This document shows, in pieces, positions 6,874-14,040 of a DNA stretch of 17,962 bases; position 1 is the first letter of the stretch; each line of letters begins with the position of its first letter. The stretch lies in NCBI GenBank assembly GCA_041623475.1, contig JBFJWU010000022.1, forward strand, positions 1 through 17,962. Reading direction: 5' to 3'. The DNA is from JBFJWU01 sp041623475 [NCBI: bacterium]. Lineage in GTDB: Bacteria; J088. Below the pieces are notes generated by a model. It worked only from the letters and a program-made list of their open reading frames with translations. It had not been told where the DNA came from and ran no database searches. A program made the translations under genes and the position numbers.

Positions 6874-7595
6874 TTCTGCAACCTTTGTGGGATCGCCTGC
6901 TGGCGACGCTGGGCGCCGATTTTTTTGCGTTCCCCCTGTACTTCCTGATGACGATCGTCGTCGTCGTCGCGGCGACCGGTATCTTCTACTCAGTTCTGGA
7001 TACGTGTGTCCATCACCGGGTTTCCGTCCGGGTCGTCGTCCTCGACGGGCTCAAGGTCATGTCCGGTTACATCGCAGCTGCCGCGTTGCTGTACCTTGGT
7101 TTTCTGGAAACGCGACTGGCTGAACTGGATGTGCCGGCGCAGGCACCTGCCCTGCCTGTCCTGGTGTTTCACGTCAGCGCGTTCATGGTCATTGGGGAAC
7201 TGCTGACGTATGGATGGCATCGCCTTGAACACGGCAGCCGCCTGGTTTTTGACAAGGTCCATTATCTGCATCACTCGGTGGATAATCCGTTGACAGTCTG
7301 GACAAACTTTGTCGTCCATCCGGTCGAGGGCTTGATGGTTCTCGCCTGTTTATACGTCGTCCCCCTGGCCGTCGGCGCACACCCACTGACCGTGATGGTC
7401 TATGCTGCCGTCAACACGACGGTCATGGTGGTGACCCACAGCGGCTACGATTTTCGTTTTTATCCAACCTGGCTGTTCCCGGCAGCCAGCGGCCACGAAT
7501 TGCACCATTCGGAGCGTCGGCCGACCAACCTGTCGGTGATCATGAGTTTTGGCGACCGGCTGTTTGGGACCTACGTCAAACCCCGTTCCAATTGA
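6870..7595 (+). CDS. fatty acid hydroxylase/sterol desaturase family membrane enzyme
   Basis: The likely start is the GTG at 6870, which overlaps the TetR stop as GTGA; the frame is open further upstream but inside the TetR gene. The resulting 241-residue protein has about four or five hydrophobic segments (near 17-40, 62-80, 92-115, 150-180) and the diiron histidine clusters of the fatty acid hydroxylase superfamily: H117-x3-H121, H131-x2-H134-H135, and H199-x2-H202-H203, with extra His150 and His180. These enzymes use a membrane diiron centre and O2 to hydroxylate or desaturate fatty acyl, sterol or carotenoid substrates in the inner membrane. The pairing with a TetR regulator and a divergent thioesterase-like gene suggests a fatty acyl substrate, which is inference. 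An electron donor gene is not in the window. Confidence 0.87.
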   Translation: MILQPLWDRLLATLGADFFAFPLYFLMTIVVVVAATGIFYSVLDTCVHHRVSVRVVVLDGLKVMSGYIAAAALLYLGFLETRLAELDVPAQAPALPVLVFHVSAFMVIGELLTYGWHRLEHGSRLVFDKVHYLHHSVDNPLTVWTNFVVHPVEGLMVLACLYVVPLAVGAHPLTVMVYAAVNTTVMVVTHSGYDFRFYPTWLFPAASGHELHHSERRPTNLSVIMSFGDRLFGTYVKPRSN

Positions 7596-7726
7596 GTCCG
7601 GGCGATTGGCCGGATTTTGCCGGTAGTGCCTGCACGACCGGATCGTCGACAGGTATCCTGAATAGACGCTGACAGGACCGCCCGCACTTGACCGGGCTTT
7701 AACGTACAAGGACAAGGACACAGGCG

Positions 7727-8275
7727 ATGCCCGATTCAGGAAATATCCGGGGCCGAACAGCAGTTGTCGTTGCAGCCATACTGGCCGCCGGGACCGCTGT
7801 CAGTTGCAACAAGGACGAACCAGTCGCCCGGCAGGTGGCAACGACGGCCAGCCAACCGGCTCCGAGACCTGCTGATACAAACAGCAGCATTCAGGACCTG
7901 ACTCCGATCACGGTCTACAAGTCACCGACCTGTGGCTGCTGTAATGCGTGGATCGAACACCTGGAAGCCAATGGGTTCACGGTCCAGTCCGAGGACCGCG
8001 ACGACATGCAGGTCATCAAGGACCAGCACGGTGTGCCCCGCGAACTGCATTCCTGTCACACTGCGATTGTCGATAACTATGTGATCGAAGGCCACGTGCC
8101 GGCAGACGATATCAAGCGACTGCTGGCCGAGACACCCGACCTGGCTGGTCTGTCGGCGCCAGGCATGCCGCAGAAATCACCGGGCATGCAACCGCCCGGC
8201 CTGCCGCCGTCCGGATACGATGTTGTTGCGTTTGCCGCCGACGGCGAAACGTCGGTTTACATGTCCTACGAATAG
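7727..8275 (+). CDS. DUF411 metal-binding lipoprotein
   Basis: A 182-residue DUF411 protein. It has a signal peptide with a lipobox-like AVSC, so Cys27 is probably lipidated, then a Pro/Ala/Thr-rich linker to about residue 55. The domain begins ITVYKSPTCGCCNAW, with Cys69, Cys71 and Cys72, and continues with HSCHTA (His108, Cys110, His111) and the characteristic end APGMPQKSPGM followed by YDVVAF and a short terminal strand. The thioredoxin-like start and Cys/His/Met content fit a periplasmic copper or other soft-metal binding protein, and family members often lie in copper-resistance clusters. No copper gene is adjacent here. AGGACACAGGCG precedes the ATG. Its TAG stop directly abuts the stop of the convergent MATE gene. 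Confidence 0.85.
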   Translation: MPDSGNIRGRTAVVVAAILAAGTAVSCNKDEPVARQVATTASQPAPRPADTNSSIQDLTPITVYKSPTCGCCNAWIEHLEANGFTVQSEDRDDMQVIKDQHGVPRELHSCHTAIVDNYVIEGHVPADDIKRLLAETPDLAGLSAPGMPQKSPGMQPPGLPPSGYDVVAFAADGETSVYMSYE

Positions 8276-9628
8276 CTAGTCGGTGGCATTTAGTCCAGCT
8301 GCCGGGCCCACCAGGTCAATCGAACGCCAGGTTCCGGCACGAAACCGCCAGAACAAGGCCAGGGACAATAGCGCCAGATAGGCAACCAGCCACAGCATGA
8401 CGGCGACATCGCCACCGCCCAGGACATTTACATGAATCCAGCTGCCGGGCACGAACCACACCCAGGCAAGGATGCCGCGGGCCCACATCGGCCAGGCGGT
8501 ATCGCCGGCTGCCCGTAGCGATTCAGACAGGGTCATTCCCGCCGCATCAAACAACTGCCACGCGGCGGACAGCCCTAACATCCGCACACTGATCTCCAGA
8601 AATTCTGATGTTGTTGCCTCTCCTGTGAACGGCGCCAGCAACACGTCGGGAATCAGCAGATAGGACAGGCCCGCAAGCCCCATCCAGATCGCCGCTGTCC
8701 GAAACGTCAGCCAGACGATTCTACCGACATCGCCCTGTCGCCCCTGGCCAATCGCCTGCCCGACCAGGATCGAACCGGCGCTGGCCAGGCCAAACGCCGG
8801 CATGAATGCAACGGAATTCAGGTTGATCACAGACATCAACGCCGCCAGGCTGGTCGTGCCCAGACCGGCAACGACAACGTTGACGAAGGCAACAAATGCA
8901 AAGAACTCAAAGGACCAGTTCAGCCCCGAAGGCAAACCGAACCGAATGACACGCCGGAACTCCGCCCACGACAAGCGCGAGCGAACAACCCCGCGACCAT
9001 GCCAGAGAAATGCGCAAACGAAACCCAGGCAGGCGACGCTGGTGGCGATAACGCTGGCAATCGCCGCGCCCCTGACCCCCATCGGCGAAAATCCAAGGTG
9101 CCCGTAAATCAGGACCCAGTTCAGGAAGACATTCAGCGTCATGGCCACCAGATTAGTCCGCATCAGGATTGCGGTGTTTCCCATGCCGCTGTAATAACTG
9201 CCCAATGCCTCGATTCCAACCGCGGCCCCTGTTGACACCAGCCGAATCGCCAGATAACTGTTCATCGCCGTTTCCACGGCAGGGTCGTATTCGAACCAGG
9301 ACATTGCAACAGGCAGCCCTGGCAATAAAGCCAGCATCACAATCTGGGACAACAGCGCAATAATCAGACCGTACCAGCCAAACCGCCGGGCCCGGACCGC
9401 CTGCCCGCGGCCAGTCAACTGCGAGCTGAAGCTGGAGAGGATAAAAACGATACCCATCGGGAAAATAAATATCGAAAAAGCGTTTAGCCCCCCGGTGGTA
9501 ACCGCAGCCAGGGCGGCCTCACCCAGGTGCGCAACCATGATCGCGTCGCACAATCCGACCACAGTCTGTGTCGCACGGGACACGATGATCGGCCAGGCAA
9601 GGTGCAGTAATGTACGCAGCTGGGACAT
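8276..9628 (-). CDS. MATE-family multidrug/toxin efflux transporter
   Basis: A polytopic inner-membrane protein of the MATE family, which exports cationic drugs or metabolites using Na+ or H+ gradients. The frame opens at a TTG at 9694, but the ATG at 9628 gives 450 residues and a typical beginning (MSQLRTLLHLAWPIIVSRATQ). Visible family features are the first helix followed by GLCDAIMVAHLGEAALAAV, the repeat-one loop with QLTGRGQA, a RLVSTG helix and the pseudo-symmetric second half with GLPSGLNWSFEFFAF and LVGQAIGQGR. Twelve hydrophobic helices are evident. Neither start has a clear ribosome binding site. It is convergent with the DUF411 gene and divergent from the propeller lipoprotein gene. 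It may belong to the DinF/NorM-like branch, but I cannot assign a substrate. Confidence 0.9.
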   Translation of the reverse strand: MSQLRTLLHLAWPIIVSRATQTVVGLCDAIMVAHLGEAALAAVTTGGLNAFSIFIFPMGIVFILSSFSSQLTGRGQAVRARRFGWYGLIIALLSQIVMLALLPGLPVAMSWFEYDPAVETAMNSYLAIRLVSTGAAVGIEALGSYYSGMGNTAILMRTNLVAMTLNVFLNWVLIYGHLGFSPMGVRGAAIASVIATSVACLGFVCAFLWHGRGVVRSRLSWAEFRRVIRFGLPSGLNWSFEFFAFVAFVNVVVAGLGTTSLAALMSVINLNSVAFMPAFGLASAGSILVGQAIGQGRQGDVGRIVWLTFRTAAIWMGLAGLSYLLIPDVLLAPFTGEATTSEFLEISVRMLGLSAAWQLFDAAGMTLSESLRAAGDTAWPMWARGILAWVWFVPGSWIHVNVLGGGDVAVMLWLVAYLALLSLALFWRFRAGTWRSIDLVGPAAGLNATD

Positions 9629-9765
9629 TGGGTCTACACAGACGGGTGGGTGTTGGCTGGCAAAGTCTGGACAGATCAGTTTACTTGTCGACAATTGTGG
9701 ATGTTACTTGCGTTGCTCGAGCCTGGACATATCGACCATACTGGTGACATCAAAGGGGCATTCCA

Positions 9766-10671
9766 GTGAAATTCAACGCGACAATTACCTGCCTTCTGAC
9801 CGGACTGCTCATCGCCTGCAGCGACGAGCCAGCACCATCAATGGTTGCTGACCCGGTGGGCTGCCACTCTGATATTGGCATTGGCGACGTCGTTGACTTT
9901 GTTGACGATGTTGGCGGCTTTAACGAGGGCCTGACCTTTGGCCCGGACGGGATGCTGTATGTGTCATTGTTCGGCAACGACCACACGATCATTCGCCTGG
10001 CTGCCGACGGCACCAGTCAACGGTTCAAGACCCTGCCCGGGGCGCACGGCCTGGCCACCAGTGCGACAGAACTGTTTGCGGCAGGCCTCAATACCGGCGA
10101 ACTGTACAGGGTCGACCTGGCAACAGGAGACCACAATGTAATCGCCACCGGACTGCGTTCGCCAAATTTTGTCCTGCCGACCCCCTGGGACACGTGGCTG
10201 GTATCCGATGTCAACAGCAGCACCCGTACCATTACCGAGGTGACGCCTGCCGGCGACCTGCGTATCTGGGCCACCGGTGTCAGCACCCCCAATGGCATGA
10301 TCTTTTCGCCGGCACTGGATGCGATCTATGTCGCCAATACGTTCGAGCGGCCGGGTGTTGTCAAGCTGGCGGTCAGCCCCGACGGCAGTGCCGGTAACGA
10401 GATTGACTTTTTCCCCATGGCCGACGGGTCCACCCCTGACGGACTGGCCATGGACGCCAATGGCAATGTCTACGTCGTCCTCAACATTGCCGGCGAGATT
10501 CATCGCATCACGCCCGCTGGCGAGGTCACAAGAATTGCCGGGGGTCTGATCGGCGGCGCCAGCCTGGCATTCGGCCGTGGCGATTTTGATCACTGTTCGC
10601 TGTATGTGTCCAACCTGCTGGGCAGCAATATCTATCGGGTAGGTGTGGGCGACAGCGCCCTGGCCCCATAA
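9766..10671 (+). CDS. SMP-30/gluconolactonase-like beta-propeller lipoprotein
   Basis: A 301-residue secreted protein starting at GTG with AAGGGG 7 nt upstream. The signal peptide ends in the lipobox LIAC (Cys18), and Ser at +2 fits an outer-membrane lipoprotein. The mature part repeats blades with the pattern G-L/M-x-F-x-P-D/A-G-x-I/L-Y-V (EGLTFGPDGMLYVSLFG, PNGMIFSPALDAIYVANT, PDGLAMDANGNVYVVL), typical of SMP-30/strictosidine-synthase-like six-bladed propellers. Conserved Glu, Asn and Asp at blade tops could hold a metal ion as in lactonases. The family includes lactonases and also binding proteins, so enzymatic function is not certain. A good intrinsic terminator follows the stop, so it is transcribed alone. 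Confidence 0.75.
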   Translation: MKFNATITCLLTGLLIACSDEPAPSMVADPVGCHSDIGIGDVVDFVDDVGGFNEGLTFGPDGMLYVSLFGNDHTIIRLAADGTSQRFKTLPGAHGLATSATELFAAGLNTGELYRVDLATGDHNVIATGLRSPNFVLPTPWDTWLVSDVNSSTRTITEVTPAGDLRIWATGVSTPNGMIFSPALDAIYVANTFERPGVVKLAVSPDGSAGNEIDFFPMADGSTPDGLAMDANGNVYVVLNIAGEIHRITPAGEVTRIAGGLIGGASLAFGRGDFDHCSLYVSNLLGSNIYRVGVGDSALAP

Positions 10672-10700
10672 GCTGCCTCGATGCATCCCATAACGCACCG

Positions 10701-10724
10701 GGAACCCTGACGCAAGGGGTTTTT
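10701..10724 (+). terminator. intrinsic terminator after the propeller gene
   Basis: AACCC (10703-10707) and GGGTT (10717-10721) form a stem with a 9-nt loop, extended by G-U pairs, and run into TTTTT (10720-10724). It lies about 30 bp after the stop and separates the propeller gene from the WS/DGAT operon. Confidence 0.6.
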
Positions 10725-10752
10725 CGTCGTTCTATTGCGCAAAATCAATTTT

Positions 10753-10781
10753 TTGTGCCGATTCCAACCCTACCCTGAATA
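10753..10781 (+). promoter_or_regulatory. possible promoter of the WS/DGAT operon
   Basis: TTGTGC, a 17-bp spacer and TGAATA lie about 45 bp before the WS/DGAT ATG, in the AT-rich stretch after the terminator. The -10 is weak. An 8-bp palindrome TTGCGCAA (10735-10742) is just upstream. Confidence 0.3.
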
Positions 10782-10825
10782 AAGGACCGGCCCAGCCGGC
10801 TAATGATGTCGACAAGGGGGTCGCG

Positions 10826-12328
10826 ATGATCAATCAGTTCGACGGTGAAGATTCAATTTTCCTCGCCATTGAAGGTCCGACCGCGCACCTGCACACCGGT
10901 GCCCTGGCGGTCGTTGACCCGACAGCATCCCCTGATTTCAGTTTTGCAAAGCTGCGCCAAATCCTTGCCGAACGTATTGTCGAGGTTCCAAAGCTGACCT
11001 GGCTGGTCAAGGAAGTCCCCCTTCAACTACACCGGCCTTACTGGATTGAGAATCCCGACTTTGACATTGACGACCAGCTCCACCGAATTGCCCTGCCTGG
11101 CGACGGTGGCGACGGCGAACTGGCGGCAATTGTCGGCGACATTCTCAGCCGGCCGCTGTCCCGGGACCTGCCGCTTTGGGAATTGTGGTTTATCGAGGGA
11201 TTGAGAAACGGCCGGGTCGGCATCGTTATGAAAACCCATCACTGTCTTTTCGACGGTGTATCAGGTGCCAGCCTGGGCGAGATCCTGGCGGACCTGGAGC
11301 CCGACCCGCCGCCACGGAAACCGACGACGGGACAGTCACAACCAACACCAAAGCAACCGTCGATGTTTCGAATGCTGGCAGAAGGCACCCGATTTACAGC
11401 CGGCACGCCCCAGCGGATGTCGGAATGGATTCGCCAGCTGGCCCGGCGCCAACTGGCAACTGCCGTCGGCAAGCGGCTGAAAGGTCGGTCGCGGGGGGAT
11501 ACACCTCGCGTCGGGTTCGCCCCGCGGGCGGCATTTAACGGTTCGATCGGGGCCCGTCGCGGGATGCGGTTTGTCAGCATCTCCCTGAAATCAGTCAAGC
11601 AGATCAAGGATCATTTCGACGTCACTGTTAACGACGTTGTCCTGGCGATCTGTGGTCACGCCTTTCGCGTGTACCTGGAAGACCAGGACCGACTGCCCGA
11701 GCGGTCGTTGGTGGCTGGCGTACCGACATCAACACGCGGATCCGATGATGACTCGCTGGGAAACAAGGTGGGTGTCATGTCAGTTCCGCTGGCCACAGAT
11801 ACGGCCGACGATGTAGCCCGCCTGAAGTCGATCCATCGTTACACGTCCGCTGGCAAAGACCAGAACCGGAAACACGGTGCCGTAAACGTCAGTGCGATGG
11901 GTGATGTTATTCCGCCCCTTGGCATTCAATTTCTGGGCTGGTTGATGTGGTCGACCCGCCTGGATGGAATCCTGCCGCTCAAGGCAAACAGCATTATCTC
12001 GAACGTGCCGGGCCCGCCAATGCCGCTGTATATCGGCGGCGCCAAGGTCGATGCGATCTATCCGCTGGCACCGATCCTGGTTGGTATGGGAATCAGCATC
12101 ACGATATTCAGCTACCAGGGCCAGGTCAATTTTGGCATCACATTTGACCCCGCACAGGTACCCCGGGCGGACCGGCTGGTCGACGGGATCAACCAGGGCC
12201 TGGCTGATCTGCTTAAAACTGTTCCGGCGCGCCAGCGTGCCAGAAAGCGCAGGAAATCTGCACCGCGTCCAAAAGCCAAACCGCGCAAGAGCTCGCCGAC
12301 CGTCCGCAACGCAACGGCTGCGAGCTGA
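10826..12328 (+). CDS. wax ester synthase/acyl-CoA:diacylglycerol acyltransferase (WS/DGAT)
   Basis: A 500-residue WS/DGAT enzyme, which joins acyl-CoA to a fatty alcohol or diacylglycerol to make wax esters or triacylglycerol at the inner membrane and growing lipid bodies. The catalytic HHxxxDG motif is His138-His139-C-L-F-Asp143-Gly144. Other landmarks are an N-terminal DGEDSIFLAIEG that replaces the usual D-x-x-F-L segment, PLW (about 116-118), VNDVVLAICG in the middle, and a C-terminal domain with ISNVPGPPMPLY and YPLAPILVGMGISI. AAGGGGG precedes the ATG. The last ~38 residues are a basic, Pro/Lys/Arg-rich tail unlike the enzyme body. A short-chain dehydrogenase follows 34 bp downstream, suggesting a storage-lipid or neutral-lipid operon. 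Which acceptor it prefers cannot be read from the sequence. Confidence 0.92.
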   Translation: MINQFDGEDSIFLAIEGPTAHLHTGALAVVDPTASPDFSFAKLRQILAERIVEVPKLTWLVKEVPLQLHRPYWIENPDFDIDDQLHRIALPGDGGDGELAAIVGDILSRPLSRDLPLWELWFIEGLRNGRVGIVMKTHHCLFDGVSGASLGEILADLEPDPPPRKPTTGQSQPTPKQPSMFRMLAEGTRFTAGTPQRMSEWIRQLARRQLATAVGKRLKGRSRGDTPRVGFAPRAAFNGSIGARRGMRFVSISLKSVKQIKDHFDVTVNDVVLAICGHAFRVYLEDQDRLPERSLVAGVPTSTRGSDDDSLGNKVGVMSVPLATDTADDVARLKSIHRYTSAGKDQNRKHGAVNVSAMGDVIPPLGIQFLGWLMWSTRLDGILPLKANSIISNVPGPPMPLYIGGAKVDAIYPLAPILVGMGISITIFSYQGQVNFGITFDPAQVPRADRLVDGINQGLADLLKTVPARQRARKRRKSAPRPKAKPRKSSPTVRNATAAS

Positions 12329-12362
12329 GCATCAATCAGCAACTGACAGAAGCGCGGGTTCG

Positions 12363-13187
12363 TTGACCCGGCTGGCTGGCAGGGTCGCCGTTGTAACCGG
12401 CGGCAGCAACGGGATCGGCCGGGCCATTGCCGTCGAATTGGGCCGGTCCGGCTGCGATGTCGCATTGATCGGCACCTCGCGGCAGAGACTCGACGAATCC
12501 CTCGGCTTGATGCCCGCCGATTGCGTCGCCCGGGCCTATCAGTGCGATGTGTCCAACCAGGAGCAGGTGCACGACACGGCAGCGGCAATCGAACACGATT
12601 TTTCGGCGGTTCACATTGTCGTAAACAATGCCGGAATTACTGCGGCGTCCAGGTTTCTCGAATACGACCTGGACACGATTGAACGCATTGTCAATGTCAA
12701 CCTGCTGGGCGTGATCTATGGCTGCCATGCATTCCTGCCGCGGATCCTGGCGGCGGGCGGTGGGCACGTCGCCAATATGTCAAGTATGCTCGGTTTTTTT
12801 GGCGTCCCCAATCAATCGGCCTATGTGTCGACCAAATTTGCGATTCGCGGGTTCACAAATTCACTGTGGTCGGAATATCGTGGCAGCAACGTCAATGTGA
12901 CAGGCATCTATCCAGGAATGATCCAGACCGATATCCTGGCCAGCGCCGATTTCAGTGATCACCGTGAAAAGGAAGCAATGTTGAATCTGATGGACCGTGT
13001 GGCGATCCCGGCACAGGATGCAGCACGCGCTGCCGTCCGTGGAATCCGCCGCAACCGTCGTGAGGTCGTCATCGGCAAAGATGCGCGGGCACTGGTGACG
13101 CTTAACCGGCTGGTTCCAAACATCGCCTACCACGCCGGTGCCGCCGGGCTGCGCAAGCTGAAAGAATATATCCACCGCACGAACTGA
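12363..13187 (+). CDS. short-chain dehydrogenase/reductase in WS/DGAT operon
   Basis: A classical SDR. The frame is open from inside the WS/DGAT gene, but the Rossmann start and gene order make the TTG at 12363 the likely initiator, with only a weak GCGGG upstream; 274 residues result. Motifs are TGGSNGIG (12-19) for the cofactor, NNAG (88-91), Ser140/Ser141 in NMSSM, and Y154-V-S-T-K158. The Asn in NVNLLG completes the usual tetrad. The region after the catalytic site (PGMIQTD) and the C-terminal basic segment fit the branch found with lipid and steroid genes. The neighbouring WS/DGAT suggests it acts on an acyl, keto or alcohol intermediate, perhaps a fatty aldehyde reduction, but this is inference. 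The next gene is 344 bp away behind its own promoter. Confidence 0.85.
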   Translation: MTRLAGRVAVVTGGSNGIGRAIAVELGRSGCDVALIGTSRQRLDESLGLMPADCVARAYQCDVSNQEQVHDTAAAIEHDFSAVHIVVNNAGITAASRFLEYDLDTIERIVNVNLLGVIYGCHAFLPRILAAGGGHVANMSSMLGFFGVPNQSAYVSTKFAIRGFTNSLWSEYRGSNVNVTGIYPGMIQTDILASADFSDHREKEAMLNLMDRVAIPAQDAARAAVRGIRRNRREVVIGKDARALVTLNRLVPNIAYHAGAAGLRKLKEYIHRTN

Positions 13188-13399
13188 ACCGCCCGGATAC
13201 TCACACCCCTCCCGCCTTCCTGGCCGGGCGAAACATTCGCGGAACTCGCTGAACGTCGCCAACCCGCATTGCGCCAATGTCTGCCAGGTGGGCGCGGGCA
13301 GTTCTGCCCTGGCCCGCTGGTTCCACAGAGGAACGTCGCTGTCCCGGTAACGTCCACCCCGCTGATTCCAGCGGAGAATCACGCCGTGTCAAATCCAAT

Positions 13400-13475
13400 A
13401 CAAACGTTTGTTTAGTTGCAAATGAACGTTTTTATGTGTAAAATACGATCAAATGATGATTTCCGGACGTTTTTC
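13400..13475. promoter_or_regulatory. three ACGTTT boxes around the promoter of the 168-residue gene
   Basis: A perfect 12-bp palindrome ACAAACGTTTGT (13400-13411) lies just upstream of the -35. A second box TGAACGTTTTTA (13423-13434) lies in the promoter spacer, centred 22 bp from the first. A third GGACGTTTTTC (13465-13475) lies in the leader. The palindrome resembles TetR-family operators such as PsrA-like CAAAC/GTTTG arms but without a spacer. The regulator is unknown. Confidence 0.45.
13416..13444 (+). promoter_or_regulatory. sigma70-type promoter of the 168-residue gene
   Basis: TTGCAA (13416-13421), 17 bp, and TAAAAT (13439-13444) give a good promoter. The leader would be about 80 nt before the ATG at 13532, which has AAGGAG upstream. 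The AT-rich composition contrasts with the flanks. Confidence 0.6.
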
Positions 13476-13531
13476 AGGTCGGTATCATTCAACCGGGGTT
13501 CGCGGAGCCCGATAATCGCAAGGAGCACACG

Positions 13532-14038
13532 ATGAGCAAGCTGGACACGATTACATTTGTTGATTTCGACGGCAACCCGCTCGTGCTGAAACCGGAGGAC
13601 GACAGACTCGTGGTGGCATCGTTTGCAGGTCGCAGCAGTGCCGGACGGCTGGTCGGCTGGATGAATGAACAAGTTGACGGTTTTCGCCAGGCATTTCCCG
13701 ATACCAGGATCACGTTCCTGAGTGTCGCTGACCTCGCCGAAGTTCCTCGGGCGGCTCGCCGGGTCGTCCGTCCGGTACTGGCCAAAGTGCTCGAACAGGT
13801 TCGCAAACATTCAATGTCGGCGGGTGTCGACCGCCAATTTGAATTCGTGCTGGCGCCGGACTGGACCGGCGACCTGCGACGGGCCTTCTCGGTTTCCCCC
13901 TCGCGCGATTTCCGAATTGTCATCGCCAGAGGTGATCGGATCCTCGATGTCCTGACAGAGCGGGATCCGAACCTGGCTGGGGCCTTGGTTGCGGCGATCG
14001 CCAAGGGAGCGGGCCAGTACTACTCTGCCGCAGCCTGA
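13532..14038 (+). CDS. hypothetical protein, possibly a cysteine-less thioredoxin-like fold
   Basis: A 168-residue soluble protein with AAGGAG before the ATG and its own promoter. I do not recognise a named family. The order of elements, a strand RLVVASFAGRSS, a long amphipathic helix (LVGWMNEQVDGFRQAF), a strand ITFLSVADL, and late strands FEFVLAPD and FRIVIARGDRILDVL, resembles the thioredoxin/redoxin fold. The position where a CxxC would lie reads S-S-A-G (about 35-38) and the protein contains no Cys, so it would not be a redox enzyme. No signal peptide is seen, so it is likely cytoplasmic. It is monocistronic and followed by a strong hairpin. The fold is inference; the gene itself is well supported by start signals and codon-like composition. 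Confidence 0.75.
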   Translation: MSKLDTITFVDFDGNPLVLKPEDDRLVVASFAGRSSAGRLVGWMNEQVDGFRQAFPDTRITFLSVADLAEVPRAARRVVRPVLAKVLEQVRKHSMSAGVDRQFEFVLAPDWTGDLRRAFSVSPSRDFRIVIARGDRILDVLTERDPNLAGALVAAIAKGAGQYYSAAA

Positions 14039-14040
14039 CG

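Larger units (their letters stand above)
13188..13531. other. 344-bp structured intergenic region
   Basis: No convincing gene is seen. Between 13190 and 13382 there are several stem-loops: GGGC-GC-GGGCAG-TT-CTGCCC-TG-GCCC (13290-13315), GTTCC-ACAGA-GGAAC (about 13319-13334), and CCGCTG-ATTC-CAGCGG (13359-13374), which competes with GATTC-N7-GAATC (13364-13380). None has a T-run. From 13400 the region turns AT-rich and holds the boxes and promoter described separately. The minus-strand frames here have no ribosome binding site and no recognisable product. Confidence 0.45.

Noticed and set aside
9685-9694. Perfect 10-bp palindrome TTGTCGACAA near the MATE start
   Set aside because: Short, contains a common SalI-type core, and has no clear promoter next to it; expected by chance in a window of this length.
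9766-10671. Strictosidine synthase or other plant-like alkaloid enzyme
   Set aside because: The propeller blades resemble that superfamily, but the lipobox and general SMP-30-like pattern only support a lactonase-like or binding lipoprotein.
11964-12362. Open frame running from inside the WS/DGAT gene into the SDR
   Set aside because: It is the SDR frame without stops in GC-rich sequence; its translation upstream of 12363 is Arg/Ser-rich and unlike any protein, while the SDR fold begins just after the TTG.
12861-13382. 173-codon minus-strand frame covering the SDR end and the intergenic gap
   Set aside because: Mostly antisense to a well-supported SDR, no ribosome binding site and no recognisable motif in the intergenic part.
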